Position numbers and translations under genes: made by a program. From Granulicella rosea (GTDB taxonomy: Bacteria > Acidobacteriota > Terriglobia > Terriglobales > Acidobacteriaceae), in NCBI RefSeq assembly GCF_900188085.1, contig NZ_FZOU01000013.1, forward strand, positions 22,427 to 86,426: a DNA stretch of 64,000 nucleotides, in the 5' to 3' direction. The notes below the pieces were generated by a model that was not told the origin of the DNA, ran no database searches, and saw only the letters and a list, made by a program, of their open reading frames with translations. Shown piece after piece: positions 52,283-62,921 of the stretch (its first letter is position 1; each line of letters begins with the position of its first letter).

Positions 52283-55200
52283 TTACTGTGAGATATAGGC
52301 CGCGCCGACAGTCAAACCGATCGACGCAGTCTCCGAGATACCATTCGGCGCCGTGGCTGTGAAGCCTATCGTCGACGTTCCGGTGGGCGTCACATATGGA
52401 TTGGTTGCGCTTGCCGCAGTGGCGCCGCAACCGCTCAGCATGGTGCAAAGAGAGACGCATGCAACCAGTGAGAGCAAGCCCCAGGCCTTGATTCGCGCAA
52501 GCCGCCCGCGACGCATCGACAGCACAAGCAGAGTGAGGATCGAGGCAGCGCCCATCTCCGCGAAGCGAGTTGAAGCGGCAGGCTTGATCGGCTTCACGCT
52601 CGCCGTGTTCGGGTTGAGGCTGGTGAAGACCTGTAACGTCATGCTCTGCGCCGCGCTGCTGCCGGCGGTGTAAGTCAGTGTGCTTAGAATGTAGCGGCAA
52701 AGTGAATTTGCGGGCAATCCACTGCAGCCGAAGGTCACGACGCCATTCAATCCAAAGTATGGCGTAATCGTGATGCTGGTGCTGGCGACCGAACCCTGCG
52801 GCGCACTGATCGCAGTATTCAACACCGAGATGCCTAGATCGCCCGTCACGGTCACGCTGTCCGAGGTCGACGTGCTGAAGTTACTTCCGCCGATGTAAAC
52901 TGCGCTGAAGACAGGCGCGGAGAACGCCGTATTGGTCGACACGAGAGTAGCCACGCCGGAGGAGTTCAACGCCGACATGCCCAGGGATGTAGCGCCTGCC
53001 ATGAACACGACGACTCCTGTCGGGATGCTTCCATTCGACTTCACCGTCGCGGTCAATGTGTAGGACGGAACGGCTGGGGCTGCGGCGCTCAGCAACGCGC
53101 CGGAGTAAGTCAAGGTCGTCGTCGTTGCGGCGGGAGTAACTACGATGGTCAAAGACGTATAACTCGAGGCATAGACGGAGTCCCCGCTATACTGACCGGC
53201 CACCACGAACGTTCCTGCCTGCGGGCTGAAGGTATAAGTCACCGTTCCGTTCGTGCCCACCGTCTTCGATCCCAGCGAAACGCCGTTCAACTGCAGCAGG
53301 ATCGTGCCGGTAGGAGTTACGGTGCTTCCCACTGGAGTCACGGCAAACGTAACGGTGATGGGCGAACCGTAGCTGAGCGTCGTCGTACCCGCCGTCGTAG
53401 TGGCGACCAGCTTTGCCGTTGCAAGGTTGACACCTTTGCCGATCAGTTGCACATTGGCGGTCGCAGCATTGCCGGCGTTTGAAGGGAAGGTCAGCGTATC
53501 GGTGAAGCTGCCAGTTGCCACCGGCGAGAAGGTCGAAGAGAACGAGCAACCCGACCCGGAAGCAAGCGTCGACTGCGTGCAACCGTTCGATGTAGAGGCG
53601 GTCGTCGCGAAGTCCGCTGTGCTGCCGCTGCCGGACCAGAGAGAGCCCGAGCTGAACTGCAACGTGCCGCTTCCGATATTTGTCACTGAAAAGGAGGAGA
53701 ACTCTGAACTCGCGCCCACATTCGTCTCGAAGTAAGTGACCGGAAGCTGTTGCCGGTTCAAGCGATACACACCCGTCGCGGAGGAGTCGGCCACAAGCAC
53801 GTTGCCATAGCTGTCCACGTTCAGCGCTACGGGACTGCCGAGGCCAGACAGCAGCGTCGTTGTAACCGATCCATTGCCCGAGATTACCGCAGCCTGCGCG
53901 CCCGTCTTATCCAGAACATATAGATCGCCCGCCGCATCGAGGCCCAGTGAGATTGGGGTAAATGTGCCAAGCGCCACTGCAACCTGTGCTCCGGTCACGC
54001 CCGGTAACTCGACTGCACGCGCGTTGCCGCTGTCGATGACATATAAGTTGCCGTTGCCATCGAAACTAAGTTGCGTCGGAGCTATAACGGAGGTAGCAAG
54101 CGTAGTCGAGAGTCCCGTCTTCTGATAAATCTCCACCACGCTGTTCGCGCCTGTATTTGCAATAAAGATATCGCCAGCCGCATCGACCGCGACACCCTGC
54201 GGAGCCGAGTAGCCTGTAAGATAGGAGACCTTCAGCGTCACCGTGTTATAGACCGCGATGCGGTTGTTCCCTGTATCCGCGGCCAGCACATCGCCAAAGC
54301 CGTCCACCGCCACCTGCGCGGGAGAGGAGAGTCCGGTCATCAGCACCGTCGATGTAGAAGAACTTGCACTTGCAAACTTGAGCACCTCGCCGCTCTTTGC
54401 ATCGGCGACATAGATGGCGCCGGACGCATCGGAGGCGATGCCGGCCGGTGTAAGCCCCGTACCTACCGTCACTGCCGTGGATGGATCGAGCGCAATCTCC
54501 GCGCCCGTCGCAAAGCCGCCGATCAACGACTGCGCAAAGGTGGCGCCCGATGAGTTGACAAGCTGCACTGAACCGTATCGTTGTCCAGGCGTTGCCGGCA
54601 CGAAGTTCAGATTCACAAAGCAGCTCTTGCCCAGCGTCAGCGTGCCAGTGCAGGTGCTGCCTGCGGCGCTTTGCAGCTCCGCAGTCGATCCCCCCTGCAA
54701 CGCGAGCACGGTGCCCGCAACCGTCTCCGCGGCAAGCGGGGCGAAGGCAACCGCCACCGGCGAAGAGGAGCCTACCGCCGCGGTCGGGACCGGAACGGCG
54801 GATGTCAGCCTCCTGATAAGGGAGTTTCCATAGTCCGCCACGTAGAGATTGCCCTGAGCGTCGAACTGGATGCGACCCTGTGGCGCATTGAGATAAGCAG
54901 CATCTGCGAGACACCCATCACCGACGCTGTCGGTCGAGGTCGGTCCTGCCGCGAAGATGGTGGAGCAAGTCGTGCCCGCCGTGGTGCTTGCACCTGTACC
55001 CGCAATCACGGCGCCGACCTGGGTGGCGCCATCGATCTTCCATATCTGGTTGCCTACCGAGTCCGCGATATACAGATTGCCCTGCGCATCGAAGCCAAGC
55101 CCAGATGCAGACTTCAATGCCAGTTGCAATGCGGCGCCGCCGGCGGTCAGTGTGCCGCCGCCCGCTACCGTATAAATGTCGCCTGTAACTGGGTTTGTAA

Positions 55201-56293
55201 CTCCAGGAATTGTACCCGTGCCATTGTAAAGAACGCGCACCCGCTTGCCCGCGTACTCCGCGATATAGAGATTGCCGGAGCCATCGAACGCCAGGTCGTA
55301 GGGCCCATTGATCGTCGCGGAGGTCGCCGCGCCGCCATCGCCCGTATCGCCCGCCGTGCATCCGCCGGCGCTGCTCACCGCACTCGGATACTTCGCGCCA
55401 GTAGCTGCATAGGTCGAAAGTGTAACGGTAGCCTGTACACATCCACTGCCTACGATGGTCGAGATGATGCCTGTCGAACCATTGATCATTCGAATCGCGT
55501 TGCTCTTGTAATCCGCGATATAGAGGTTCTCGTTGGCGTCGATCACCACCCCGCGGCCACTGTTCATCAGCGCCGCGTTCGCATTGCCGCCGTCGCCGTA
55601 ATATCCGTTCAACGACGACGACACGACTGCATATGCGGAGCCGATGACCGGTGTCGATGTGCCCTGCTCCGTAAGCAGGGTCTTCGCCAACAGCGTTGCG
55701 ACTGCGCTGCCGCCCACATACGCGACGCGCAGTCGACTGGTTCCTTCGGTCTCGAAGACATTGCTTTGCGCATCGACGGCCAGTGCATTCGGAGACATCG
55801 TCACCGTGCGGCATGGATAACCGGTGCTCGTAATTCCAGTGCCCGCGCCTCCGCCGCAAATACTATAGACATTCCCCGCAAGCAGCGATGACGCCGTCAG
55901 GACGGTCTTGTTGTTATACGACGCAACAATCTGGCTCGCGACCGTTGCGTTGCCGTTATAGATGACCCGGATCTCTTTATCGCCCTGGTCCGCGATGTAC
56001 AAGTCGCCATAGCTATCGAATAAGACAGCACCCGGAGTCTTCACGATCGCCTGCAGTGGCGCGCAGTTATTGCCTGTCGCGACACTGCCGCCATTGGCCA
56101 GGTCGGCGGCGCAGACCGTTTGAGTCGATCCCGATGGAATGCCCATCGCGGTGTTGGCGTAGGGGATCTGAATCGAACTCTGGGCTTGAGCGCCAACCAC
56201 AGCGATCGCACAGACGGTCGAAAGCAACGCAACACATTGAGTTACAAATTTTATCGCTCGCCGGCTTGGCATATTCGCGGAGATCTTCAGCAT
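52283..56293 (-). CDS. Secreted NHL-repeat and Ig-like protein with C-terminal membrane module, 1336 aa
   Basis: Large exported protein of unknown role. A signal peptide ends at about residue 38 (VGAQAQ). Residues 80-900 hold many NHL-type repeats (LFDSYGDLYIADQGDKEIRVIYNG, GVVIDANENLYIADYKSNAIRMI, VAVDGFGDVLAADTGNNRIAVYN), so a propeller or series of them. A HYDIN/ASPM-like segment and Ig-like Big domains follow (about 900-1200, GTILLQLNGVSLGSKTVGTNGTVTYTF). The end has two hydrophobic helices separated by MRRGRLARIK, then LSGCGAT with Cys1289 and a 47-residue beta-like tail. That ending parallels the protein at 11417. It lies 23 bp after the Oar receptor gene. Confidence 0.8.
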   Translation of the reverse strand: MLKISANMPSRRAIKFVTQCVALLSTVCAIAVVGAQAQSSIQIPYANTAMGIPSGSTQTVCAADLANGGSVATGNNCAPLQAIVKTPGAVLFDSYGDLYIADQGDKEIRVIYNGNATVASQIVASYNNKTVLTASSLLAGNVYSICGGGAGTGITSTGYPCRTVTMSPNALAVDAQSNVFETEGTSRLRVAYVGGSAVATLLAKTLLTEQGTSTPVIGSAYAVVSSSLNGYYGDGGNANAALMNSGRGVVIDANENLYIADYKSNAIRMINGSTGIISTIVGSGCVQATVTLSTYAATGAKYPSAVSSAGGCTAGDTGDGGAATSATINGPYDLAFDGSGNLYIAEYAGKRVRVLYNGTGTIPGVTNPVTGDIYTVAGGGTLTAGGAALQLALKSASGLGFDAQGNLYIADSVGNQIWKIDGATQVGAVIAGTGASTTAGTTCSTIFAAGPTSTDSVGDGCLADAAYLNAPQGRIQFDAQGNLYVADYGNSLIRRLTSAVPVPTAAVGSSSPVAVAFAPLAAETVAGTVLALQGGSTAELQSAAGSTCTGTLTLGKSCFVNLNFVPATPGQRYGSVQLVNSSGATFAQSLIGGFATGAEIALDPSTAVTVGTGLTPAGIASDASGAIYVADAKSGEVLKFASASSSTSTVLMTGLSSPAQVAVDGFGDVLAADTGNNRIAVYNTVTLKVSYLTGYSAPQGVAVDAAGDIFIANTGANSVVEIYQKTGLSTTLATSVIAPTQLSFDGNGNLYVIDSGNARAVELPGVTGAQVAVALGTFTPISLGLDAAGDLYVLDKTGAQAAVISGNGSVTTTLLSGLGSPVALNVDSYGNVLVADSSATGVYRLNRQQLPVTYFETNVGASSEFSSFSVTNIGSGTLQFSSGSLWSGSGSTADFATTASTSNGCTQSTLASGSGCSFSSTFSPVATGSFTDTLTFPSNAGNAATANVQLIGKGVNLATAKLVATTTAGTTTLSYGSPITVTFAVTPVGSTVTPTGTILLQLNGVSLGSKTVGTNGTVTYTFSPQAGTFVVAGQYSGDSVYASSYTSLTIVVTPAATTTTLTYSGALLSAAAPAVPSYTLTATVKSNGSIPTGVVVFMAGATSLGMSALNSSGVATLVSTNTAFSAPVFSAVYIGGSNFSTSTSDSVTVTGDLGISVLNTAISAPQGSVASTSITITPYFGLNGVVTFGCSGLPANSLCRYILSTLTYTAGSSAAQSMTLQVFTSLNPNTASVKPIKPAASTRFAEMGAASILTLLVLSMRRGRLARIKAWGLLSLVACVSLCTMLSGCGATAASATNPYVTPTGTSTIGFTATAPNGISETASIGLTVGAAYISQ

Positions 56294-56316
56294 GACGATC
56301 CTATCCCTGCAAGATG

Positions 56317-59300
56317 TTAGTAGCTAAGTTTGAGCGCCAACTGCAGTCTGCGGCCATTGCCTCCAACCGCTGCGTTGGTGCCCGCAGTCTGTTGGATGGT
56401 GCCGTAGATCGTGTTGCCCGTGGAGCCTGGCAGACCGGCGTTGGGATTGGCAAGGTTTGGCGTATTGAAGGCATTGAAGGCGTCGCAGCGAAAGTTCAGG
56501 CGCATGCCTTCGCGTGGCAGCGCGAAAACCCGGCCCGCGCTGAGGTTCGCGACGATGTATGCCGGTCCGGAGAGATCGTTGCGCGATTGATTGCTGAATG
56601 TTCCGCCCGTCGGCGTCGTGAAAGCCGCCGTATTGAACCACTCGACCACCTTCGCCGCGCGCGGCCTGTTCGACGGCAGGTTCGGGTTCATGCCTGGGAT
56701 CAACTGGGCGCGTTGGCGACTCGGCACCTCATCCGTGTAGGCATAGTCCGAAGCCAGAACCACATCGTAAGGCTGTCCTGTCCGCGCGGAATAAGTACCG
56801 CTTTGCGTCCATCCACTGAGCAGGCTGCGGACCACACGCGGACCCCAGGTCTCCTTCACCGGCGCGAAGGACCAACCTACACTGACTGTAAGTCGAGCGT
56901 CGTAATCCGACGGACCATACTCGCTCTTCAGATTGTTGATCTGCGGCACGACACTCGCCGTGGTCGTCGAGCTGCTGAACTCATCGAGCGACTTAGCATA
57001 GGAGAACGACGAGGTCACCGAGAGTCCGCGCGTCGCGCGCTGGCTATACAGCACCTGTAGCGCGTTATAGTTCGACGTGCCGATGCTGTTGTAGTCGACG
57101 ACACCGCCGCCGCCATAGTTGAAACCCGGATATCTTACACGCGCCGTATAAGAAGCAGGGAGAATCGCCGCCGCCGGGCTTGGGCAATAAACTGATGGAT
57201 CAAGCTGATAATACGATCCCGAGCAATCGTAGATCGCCGGGTTCTGGTCGAGCGGCAGCGCCTGATGCCTGCCCAATCGAAGAATATAGTTGATGCTTAG
57301 AACGCCGGCATGGCCCATCGCCTGTTGGAGCCCTACGTTCACCGCTTCAGTGTAAGCTCCGCGGAAGTTCTTATCCGGAAAGAAGATCGAGTAAGGCGTG
57401 GAGAACTGTGCATTCTTACCGTTGTAGTTAGCGACCACCGGGCTAAGTCCTAACAAAGGTTCGGAGAGTCCGCCAGTCGGATAGTTGTACAGCGCGGTGT
57501 AATGATACGGTTCGCCTACGCCAATCGTCAGCGCGCTGGTCGCATCGTAGAAGATACCGAAACCGCCGCGAATAGCCGTATGTCCATTGCCGAAGAGGTC
57601 ATACGCAAAGCCGAAGCGCGGCGCCAGATCGGTGTATTCATTCGGGATCAAAGCGCGCCGGATACCGGGATCTCCGACGAAGGCAAGGTCCGGAATGGCG
57701 CCCGGAAAGACGATCGACTGATAGCCTGGAATGAAGGTCGTGTCCTCGCCGTGCGGCTGGTAGTAACGCAGCGGAAGCTCGTACCGCAGCCCGAGATTCA
57801 GAGTAAGTCGCGGAGTAATGCGCCAGTCATCCTGAGCGAAGAAGTAATAATCATGCTGAATGCCCGAGCGGTCCAGCGAGTTGGCGAACGACTGCGAGCC
57901 GACCAGCCCCATGAGCTCATCGCCCTGCGAAAGGAACGAGTAAGCACCGGTGAATGAGAAGCTCGGCGCACTTTCAGCGACGTTCTTATACTGCAGCCGC
58001 AGGGCATCCACGCCGAACTGAAGGTTATGATTGCCCTTCGTCCACGAGAGCGTATCGGTCAGTTGAATATCTTCGTTGACCGTGCTCGAGACAGCCTGGC
58101 TTGCCGAGCCCAGGGACGGAAATGCAGGCAGCACCGGCACACTGTTGTAAGTCGCAAAGTTCGCGCCCAGGGAACTCAACGTCGTCCGATCCAGCGGCGC
58201 GTAGTTATAGTCATAGCGCTTATACGCGACGCGCAGAACGTTCAACAGCGACGGACGCACGACCCAGGTATCGCCGATATCGCCAAACTGCGTCGAGCCC
58301 TGCTCCGCATCGCGCTCATAGGTCGCAAGGTTCGTGAGCGAACGCGCAACAAAGTCGGCGGCCGTCGTCGTATAGTAACGCGCATCGAGCGTGTGCCCAT
58401 GCACTGTAAAGTCGAGTCGCGCCAGACCGTTCTGCTCCGTGCGAGGAAACGGCGCAGCGGTGTAGGTCCGCAGCGACGACGAGCCCGCGACCGCCGGCGT
58501 GTTCGGCAGTGGCACATACTTACTGATGAGCGCGGCTGCTACTGGATTAATACAGTCCGTCGGTATCTCCGGCGTCGGCAGATAAGTTGGATAAGCAGTC
58601 AGCGCGCCCTGTAACTCCGTCACGCAGGGCGATGTTCCGGTGTGCCCCGCGACCTGCCAGGCCGTGTTGAAGTTCGAGATCGCGATGCTGGGCGTACTGT
58701 TGGGATTGCCCGCCCACAGCGGGTTATGTATGAGGCCGTTAGTGGCATGCGTCGGTAGTCCGGTCGTCGTGGAGAGCGGCTGCAGGTCTGTCAGGTTGAA
58801 GCAGTTCAATCCCGGAAAGGCGCTCGCGGAGCTACATGGCAGGGCCGTGCCGGAGGCGGTAAGTCCGCGATCGGCAAGTGAAAATCCAACCGTGTTCAAC
58901 GTGGCGTTTACCTGCGCCACGCGCAGCCCCTGGTACGAAAGGAAGAAGAAGAGCTTATCCCGCAGAACAGGTCCGCCCAGCGTTGCGCCGAACTGATTCT
59001 GCACCAGCTTCGGATTCGTGTGCAGCAGATAGTCGCTCGCATTGAACGCAGCATTCTGCGCATATTCATAGATGACGCCGTGATATTCATTGCTTCCCGA
59101 CCGCGTCAGCGCATTGAAGACGCTGCCGACGTTGCGTCCATACTGCGCCTTGAAGTTATTCAGCAGGATGCTGACCTCCTGCAATGCCTCCGGCGTCGGG
59201 AAGTTGAGCCCACTATTGGTATAGAGGTTATTCCAGATCGCTCCGTCGAGCAGAAACAGATTCTGCGTGCTACGCGCGCCGTTCACGTTATAGCTTGGAC

Positions 59301-59892
59301 CGGAGGTATCGCCGGTGAAGGTCGTCGGCGCGTTCACATTCGATACGCCGGGCAGCAGCGCCGCCAGCGACACGACGTTATTGCCATCCACCGGCAGATT
59401 GTGAATCAGGTCCGGATCGATCAGCATACCGATCGTCGCGGACTGCGTGTCGACCGACGCAGCCGATGAGTTCACCGTGACGGTCTCCGTCGTGCCCGCC
59501 GGCTTCAAGCGTATATCGATGCGTACGTTCTGATCCGCATCGACGTTCACGCCGTCTTCCGTGGTCTCGCCCAGGGTCGGGGCGCTCACATGGATGTTGT
59601 AGCCGCCGATCGCCACCGAAGTGAAAAGATACTCGCCGCGCGCATTGCTTAACTGAGTGACTGTCACGCCCTTCGTCACGGAGGTCAGCGTCACCGTCGC
59701 GCCGGCCACCACGCCGCCCTGCACGTCGGTCACGGCGCCCAGAACCTGCCCGGTATTCTCCAACTGGGCTGCCGCAGCGGCCGTCCCGAGCACTGCCAGC
59801 AACATGGCGATCAAGCCAGCCGCGAGGCGCCCCTGGGCCAAACGTGAACATGTCCTCATTCGCAGCCTCAACCTTCTCCAGTGCGCGTCCAT
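56317..59892 (-). CDS. Oar-type TonB-dependent receptor, 1191 aa
   Basis: Second full-length outer-membrane receptor. GGGGAG precedes the ATG at 59892; an ATG at 59859 is an alternative. The signal peptide ends near residue 42 (TAAAAAQ). The carboxypeptidase-regulatory domain is at about 48-130 (VLGAVTDVQGGVVAGATVTLTSV). The plug has LPVDGNNVVSLAALLPGVS, NVNGARSTQNLFLLDGA and NNFKAQYGRNVGSVFNALTRSG. The barrel ends in LALKLSY. It heads an operon of receptor, NHL/Ig protein and alginate-lyase-like lipoprotein, each separated by about 25 bp, so a polymer-derived ligand is plausible but unproven. Confidence 0.9.
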   Translation of the reverse strand: MDAHWRRLRLRMRTCSRLAQGRLAAGLIAMLLAVLGTAAAAAQLENTGQVLGAVTDVQGGVVAGATVTLTSVTKGVTVTQLSNARGEYLFTSVAIGGYNIHVSAPTLGETTEDGVNVDADQNVRIDIRLKPAGTTETVTVNSSAASVDTQSATIGMLIDPDLIHNLPVDGNNVVSLAALLPGVSNVNAPTTFTGDTSGPSYNVNGARSTQNLFLLDGAIWNNLYTNSGLNFPTPEALQEVSILLNNFKAQYGRNVGSVFNALTRSGSNEYHGVIYEYAQNAAFNASDYLLHTNPKLVQNQFGATLGGPVLRDKLFFFLSYQGLRVAQVNATLNTVGFSLADRGLTASGTALPCSSASAFPGLNCFNLTDLQPLSTTTGLPTHATNGLIHNPLWAGNPNSTPSIAISNFNTAWQVAGHTGTSPCVTELQGALTAYPTYLPTPEIPTDCINPVAAALISKYVPLPNTPAVAGSSSLRTYTAAPFPRTEQNGLARLDFTVHGHTLDARYYTTTAADFVARSLTNLATYERDAEQGSTQFGDIGDTWVVRPSLLNVLRVAYKRYDYNYAPLDRTTLSSLGANFATYNSVPVLPAFPSLGSASQAVSSTVNEDIQLTDTLSWTKGNHNLQFGVDALRLQYKNVAESAPSFSFTGAYSFLSQGDELMGLVGSQSFANSLDRSGIQHDYYFFAQDDWRITPRLTLNLGLRYELPLRYYQPHGEDTTFIPGYQSIVFPGAIPDLAFVGDPGIRRALIPNEYTDLAPRFGFAYDLFGNGHTAIRGGFGIFYDATSALTIGVGEPYHYTALYNYPTGGLSEPLLGLSPVVANYNGKNAQFSTPYSIFFPDKNFRGAYTEAVNVGLQQAMGHAGVLSINYILRLGRHQALPLDQNPAIYDCSGSYYQLDPSVYCPSPAAAILPASYTARVRYPGFNYGGGGVVDYNSIGTSNYNALQVLYSQRATRGLSVTSSFSYAKSLDEFSSSTTTASVVPQINNLKSEYGPSDYDARLTVSVGWSFAPVKETWGPRVVRSLLSGWTQSGTYSARTGQPYDVVLASDYAYTDEVPSRQRAQLIPGMNPNLPSNRPRAAKVVEWFNTAAFTTPTGGTFSNQSRNDLSGPAYIVANLSAGRVFALPREGMRLNFRCDAFNAFNTPNLANPNAGLPGSTGNTIYGTIQQTAGTNAAVGGNGRRLQLALKLSY

Positions 59893-60462
59893 GGACCACT
59901 CCCCTGCTTCCGTCTGAATATCTCGCTGCCACTACAGATCGCGATGCGCTTAAGGCTCGAAGACGTATCGCCGCTGCTCACGATGGAGAGCGATGCTCCG
60001 CTTTGTTTCCATCGGAGCCGTTCAAGAACAATCGAAAGCCGATCTTCCTGCAACTGCATTTCGGGCTTGACTGTCATCAAAGCACATAAAGAGTAATCAA
60101 AGCAATATTAAAAATACGTGCGCTTTCCAGAACGCGTACCGCGTAAGACGTGGAAAGCGACGTCGCAGGTGCAGGACATGCCAAATTCTCCCATATCCAG
60201 CAACGCTTTCCTCTGCCGCAGAGGCGCCGATTATGAGGCGCATTAGAAATATCGAATTGTTTCGTTTGATTGCTGTTTCACTATATATTGGTGTTCACCC
60301 CACACAGGAGCGCATTCCACGAGTTCGTTCCGACGATTTCACGGCGCCTTACCCTTGCCCGGCTGCGGACGGCCGGCTCCTCGCTTCTGCAAAGTTTCGA
60401 AAGCAAACAATACTGCGTTCCACGTTTTCCATCTCATCTCAATCAACTCTGGAGCCTACCTC
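59893..60462. promoter_or_regulatory. Divergent intergenic region with inverted repeat
   Basis: No gene is supported in these 570 bp. CGCTTTCCA (60121-60129) and TGGAAAGCG (60151-60159) form a perfect 9-bp inverted repeat separated by 21 bp, downstream of an AT-rich stretch (60085-60118). It may be a shared operator for the receptor operon and the lipoprotein gene. Confidence 0.35.
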
Positions 60463-62826
60463 ATGGATTCTTACCGGAAAATCACTCGACGCATCCTGCC
60501 CTGCGCTGCCCTTGCTAGCGTCAGCCTCTTCCCCACCGGTTGCGGCGTCGGCACAGCCGCCTCGTCCTCGTCCGCGTCGACCGCCATCGACGGCCTGCAA
60601 CTGCAGGGCGGCGTCCACGGCGGACAGCAGCCCATCTCCGGCGGCGTCATCCAGCTTTATGAGGTCGGCGCGACCGGCTACAGCAACGCCGCCAAGCCGT
60701 TGATCGCCGCCAAGGTCACGACCGCCTCCGATGGCAGCTTCAACATCACTGGCGATTACACCTGCGACACGGGCGGCTACGTCTACATCACGGCGTCCGG
60801 CGGCGACGCCGGCGCGGGCGCCAACTCGGCCATCGCCCTCATGGCCGCGCTCGGTCCCTGCAGCAGCCTCAGCTCGAAGACCTACATCAACATCAACGAG
60901 GTCACCACGGTCGCCGCCGCGTATGCGCTCGCGCAGTTTGGACGCAGCACCAGCTTCGGCACGACGCTCGCCGCAAAGGCTGGCTCCCCGGCCTCCGGCA
61001 GCATTGCGGCTGTGGCGCCGGCCGACAACTTCGCGACCTCCGCCACCAACCTCCAGGGCATCGCGAACGCCATGGCGACCGCGCAGGTGCTGGCCAGCAT
61101 CGGCGCCGGCACATCGCCCGGCAACAACACCAACGGCAGCGCGGCGGTCGAGTACTGGCAGGTGAACACCATCGCCGACATCCTCGCTGCATGCGTCAAC
61201 TCCACCGGTCCCACCTCCACGGCCTGCGCGGCGCTCTTCACAAACACCGCCGCCATCAACTCCTCCGCACCTGCCGACACCTTGCAGGCCGCGCTCTCGC
61301 TCGCACTCTCACCGGCGCTCTCGTCGACGGCCGTCACCAACCTCTACCAACTCATCACGGCCACCGCACCCTTCCAGCCGGTGGCGGACTCCACCACCGG
61401 CGCCGTCACCGACTTCACCATCGGCCTCACGTACACGCCTGTCAACCCCAGCACCAGCGCCAAGGTGCTGAGCGTTCCGAACCAGATCGTCTTCGACGGC
61501 GTGGGCAACGCCTGGATCACCAACATCGGCACGGGCTTCCCCGTCGCCGAGCTCGACCCGACCGGCAACCCCGTGCAGGCCGGCAGCACAGCCAACGTCT
61601 ACACTGTCACCGGTTATAACGTCGGCAGCACGGCGACAAGCATCACCGGCGGCGCCAGCGCGTCCATCCCCTACGGCATCGCCATCGACACCATCGGCAA
61701 CGCGTGGGTGGCCGACAAGGGCGGCAACGCCATCTTCGAGATCGCCGGTTCGGGCGGCATCGCGGGCGGCGCAAACGGCGGCGCCTCTACCGCCGTGGGT
61801 TACAACCTGCAGACCGCCGGCGCACTCGCCGCCAGCGCGCCCACCGTGCTCGCTATTGATGGCAGCAACAACATCTGGTTCACGTTAAACGGAAGCACGA
61901 CCACCAGCGGAGCGTGCGGAGCCTACGCCGCCGTCTCCAACCACGTCCTCGGCGAGTTCGCCGCCGGCGCTTATGGAACCTTCGTGCAGGGCGGCTATGG
62001 CGGTTCGAACGCCTACGGCATCGCGCTCGACACGGGCACGCTCGACACCACCACCTCCAGCGGCACGACGTCTACGATTCCCGGCTCATCGTTCGTTTGG
62101 ACGACGGCCGTCTCCTCCGGCGGCGTACTCGATACCTCGTCCCACTATGGCGCGCTCGGCCACTACTACACGACCACCAGCGGCACGACCATCAAGCCCG
62201 GCTGCTCCACTCCGCTCAGCTTCATCTCCAGCACCACCGCCGCGCAGAGCACCAAGATCGCGAACAACACCGTCGGCGGGGACACCATCTACCCCTTCGG
62301 CAACCCCTTCAGCATCGCCTTCGACCATGCCGGCGCAGCCTGGGTCGTCAACTCCAACTACAACGACAGCGCCGCCTCCGAGCTTTACTCCGTCAGCAAG
62401 GTCACGCCCGGATACGGCACAGCCTTCACCGCCGCACAGGCCTCGGCCAACTTCACCTTCACCAACTACAACCTCTCCGCCAATGTCCCCACCTTCGGCG
62501 CGGAGTATCTGGCCATCGACGGCGCCGGCCAGGTCTGGCTGCCCGGCTCGTATCCCTCGATCGTCGCGCTCAGCAACACCGCCACTCTGCTCTCGCCGGC
62601 GACCGGCTTCTATGGCTCCGTCTACACCAACGGCAGCACGAGCAACCACCGCTTCTCACTCGCATCGAGCAACCGCGGCGTAGGCGTCGACCTCGCCGGC
62701 AATGTCTGGATCGCCAACGGCAGCACATCCTCCGGCACCGTCACAGTGCTGGTCGGCGCGGGCGTACCGGTCGTCTCGCCGCTCTCGGTCGCGGTGAAGA
62801 ACAACACCGTCGGCACGATGCCGTAA
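60463..62826 (+). CDS. Lipoprotein with NHL/Vgb-like beta-propeller, 787 aa
   Basis: Paralogue of the lipoprotein at 14095. The lipobox is PTGC with Cys27; GGAG at 60451-60454 supports the ATG. A regulatory-like domain (LQGGVHGGQQPISGGVIQLYEVG) is at about 45-115. An Ala-rich helical part includes NINEVTTVAAAYALAQFGRS, similar to the middle of its paralogue. The propeller runs from about residue 370, with IVFDGVGNAWITNIG, GIAIDTIGNAWVADKGG and GVDLAGNVWIANGS. The C terminus, PVVSPLSVAVKNNTVGTMP, resembles the paralogue's tail. It ends before a strong terminator, so it is probably monocistronic. The role is unknown. Confidence 0.8.
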   Translation: MDSYRKITRRILPCAALASVSLFPTGCGVGTAASSSSASTAIDGLQLQGGVHGGQQPISGGVIQLYEVGATGYSNAAKPLIAAKVTTASDGSFNITGDYTCDTGGYVYITASGGDAGAGANSAIALMAALGPCSSLSSKTYININEVTTVAAAYALAQFGRSTSFGTTLAAKAGSPASGSIAAVAPADNFATSATNLQGIANAMATAQVLASIGAGTSPGNNTNGSAAVEYWQVNTIADILAACVNSTGPTSTACAALFTNTAAINSSAPADTLQAALSLALSPALSSTAVTNLYQLITATAPFQPVADSTTGAVTDFTIGLTYTPVNPSTSAKVLSVPNQIVFDGVGNAWITNIGTGFPVAELDPTGNPVQAGSTANVYTVTGYNVGSTATSITGGASASIPYGIAIDTIGNAWVADKGGNAIFEIAGSGGIAGGANGGASTAVGYNLQTAGALAASAPTVLAIDGSNNIWFTLNGSTTTSGACGAYAAVSNHVLGEFAAGAYGTFVQGGYGGSNAYGIALDTGTLDTTTSSGTTSTIPGSSFVWTTAVSSGGVLDTSSHYGALGHYYTTTSGTTIKPGCSTPLSFISSTTAAQSTKIANNTVGGDTIYPFGNPFSIAFDHAGAAWVVNSNYNDSAASELYSVSKVTPGYGTAFTAAQASANFTFTNYNLSANVPTFGAEYLAIDGAGQVWLPGSYPSIVALSNTATLLSPATGFYGSVYTNGSTSNHRFSLASSNRGVGVDLAGNVWIANGSTSSGTVTVLVGAGVPVVSPLSVAVKNNTVGTMP

Positions 62827-62845
62827 AGAGCTTGCAGCGCTTGAC

Positions 62846-62880
62846 AAGCGGCGTGCCTCAGGCGCGCCGCTTCTTTTTTT
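62846..62880 (+). terminator. Rho-independent terminator
   Basis: A 12-bp stem (62846-62857 with 62861-62872, one T-G wobble) closes a TCA loop and is followed by C and seven Ts, 19 bases after the lipoprotein stop. Confidence 0.88.
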
Positions 62881-62921
62881 GAGTATTCGACCGTACACAG
62901 ACGCCCCTGGGGCATGCCTGC

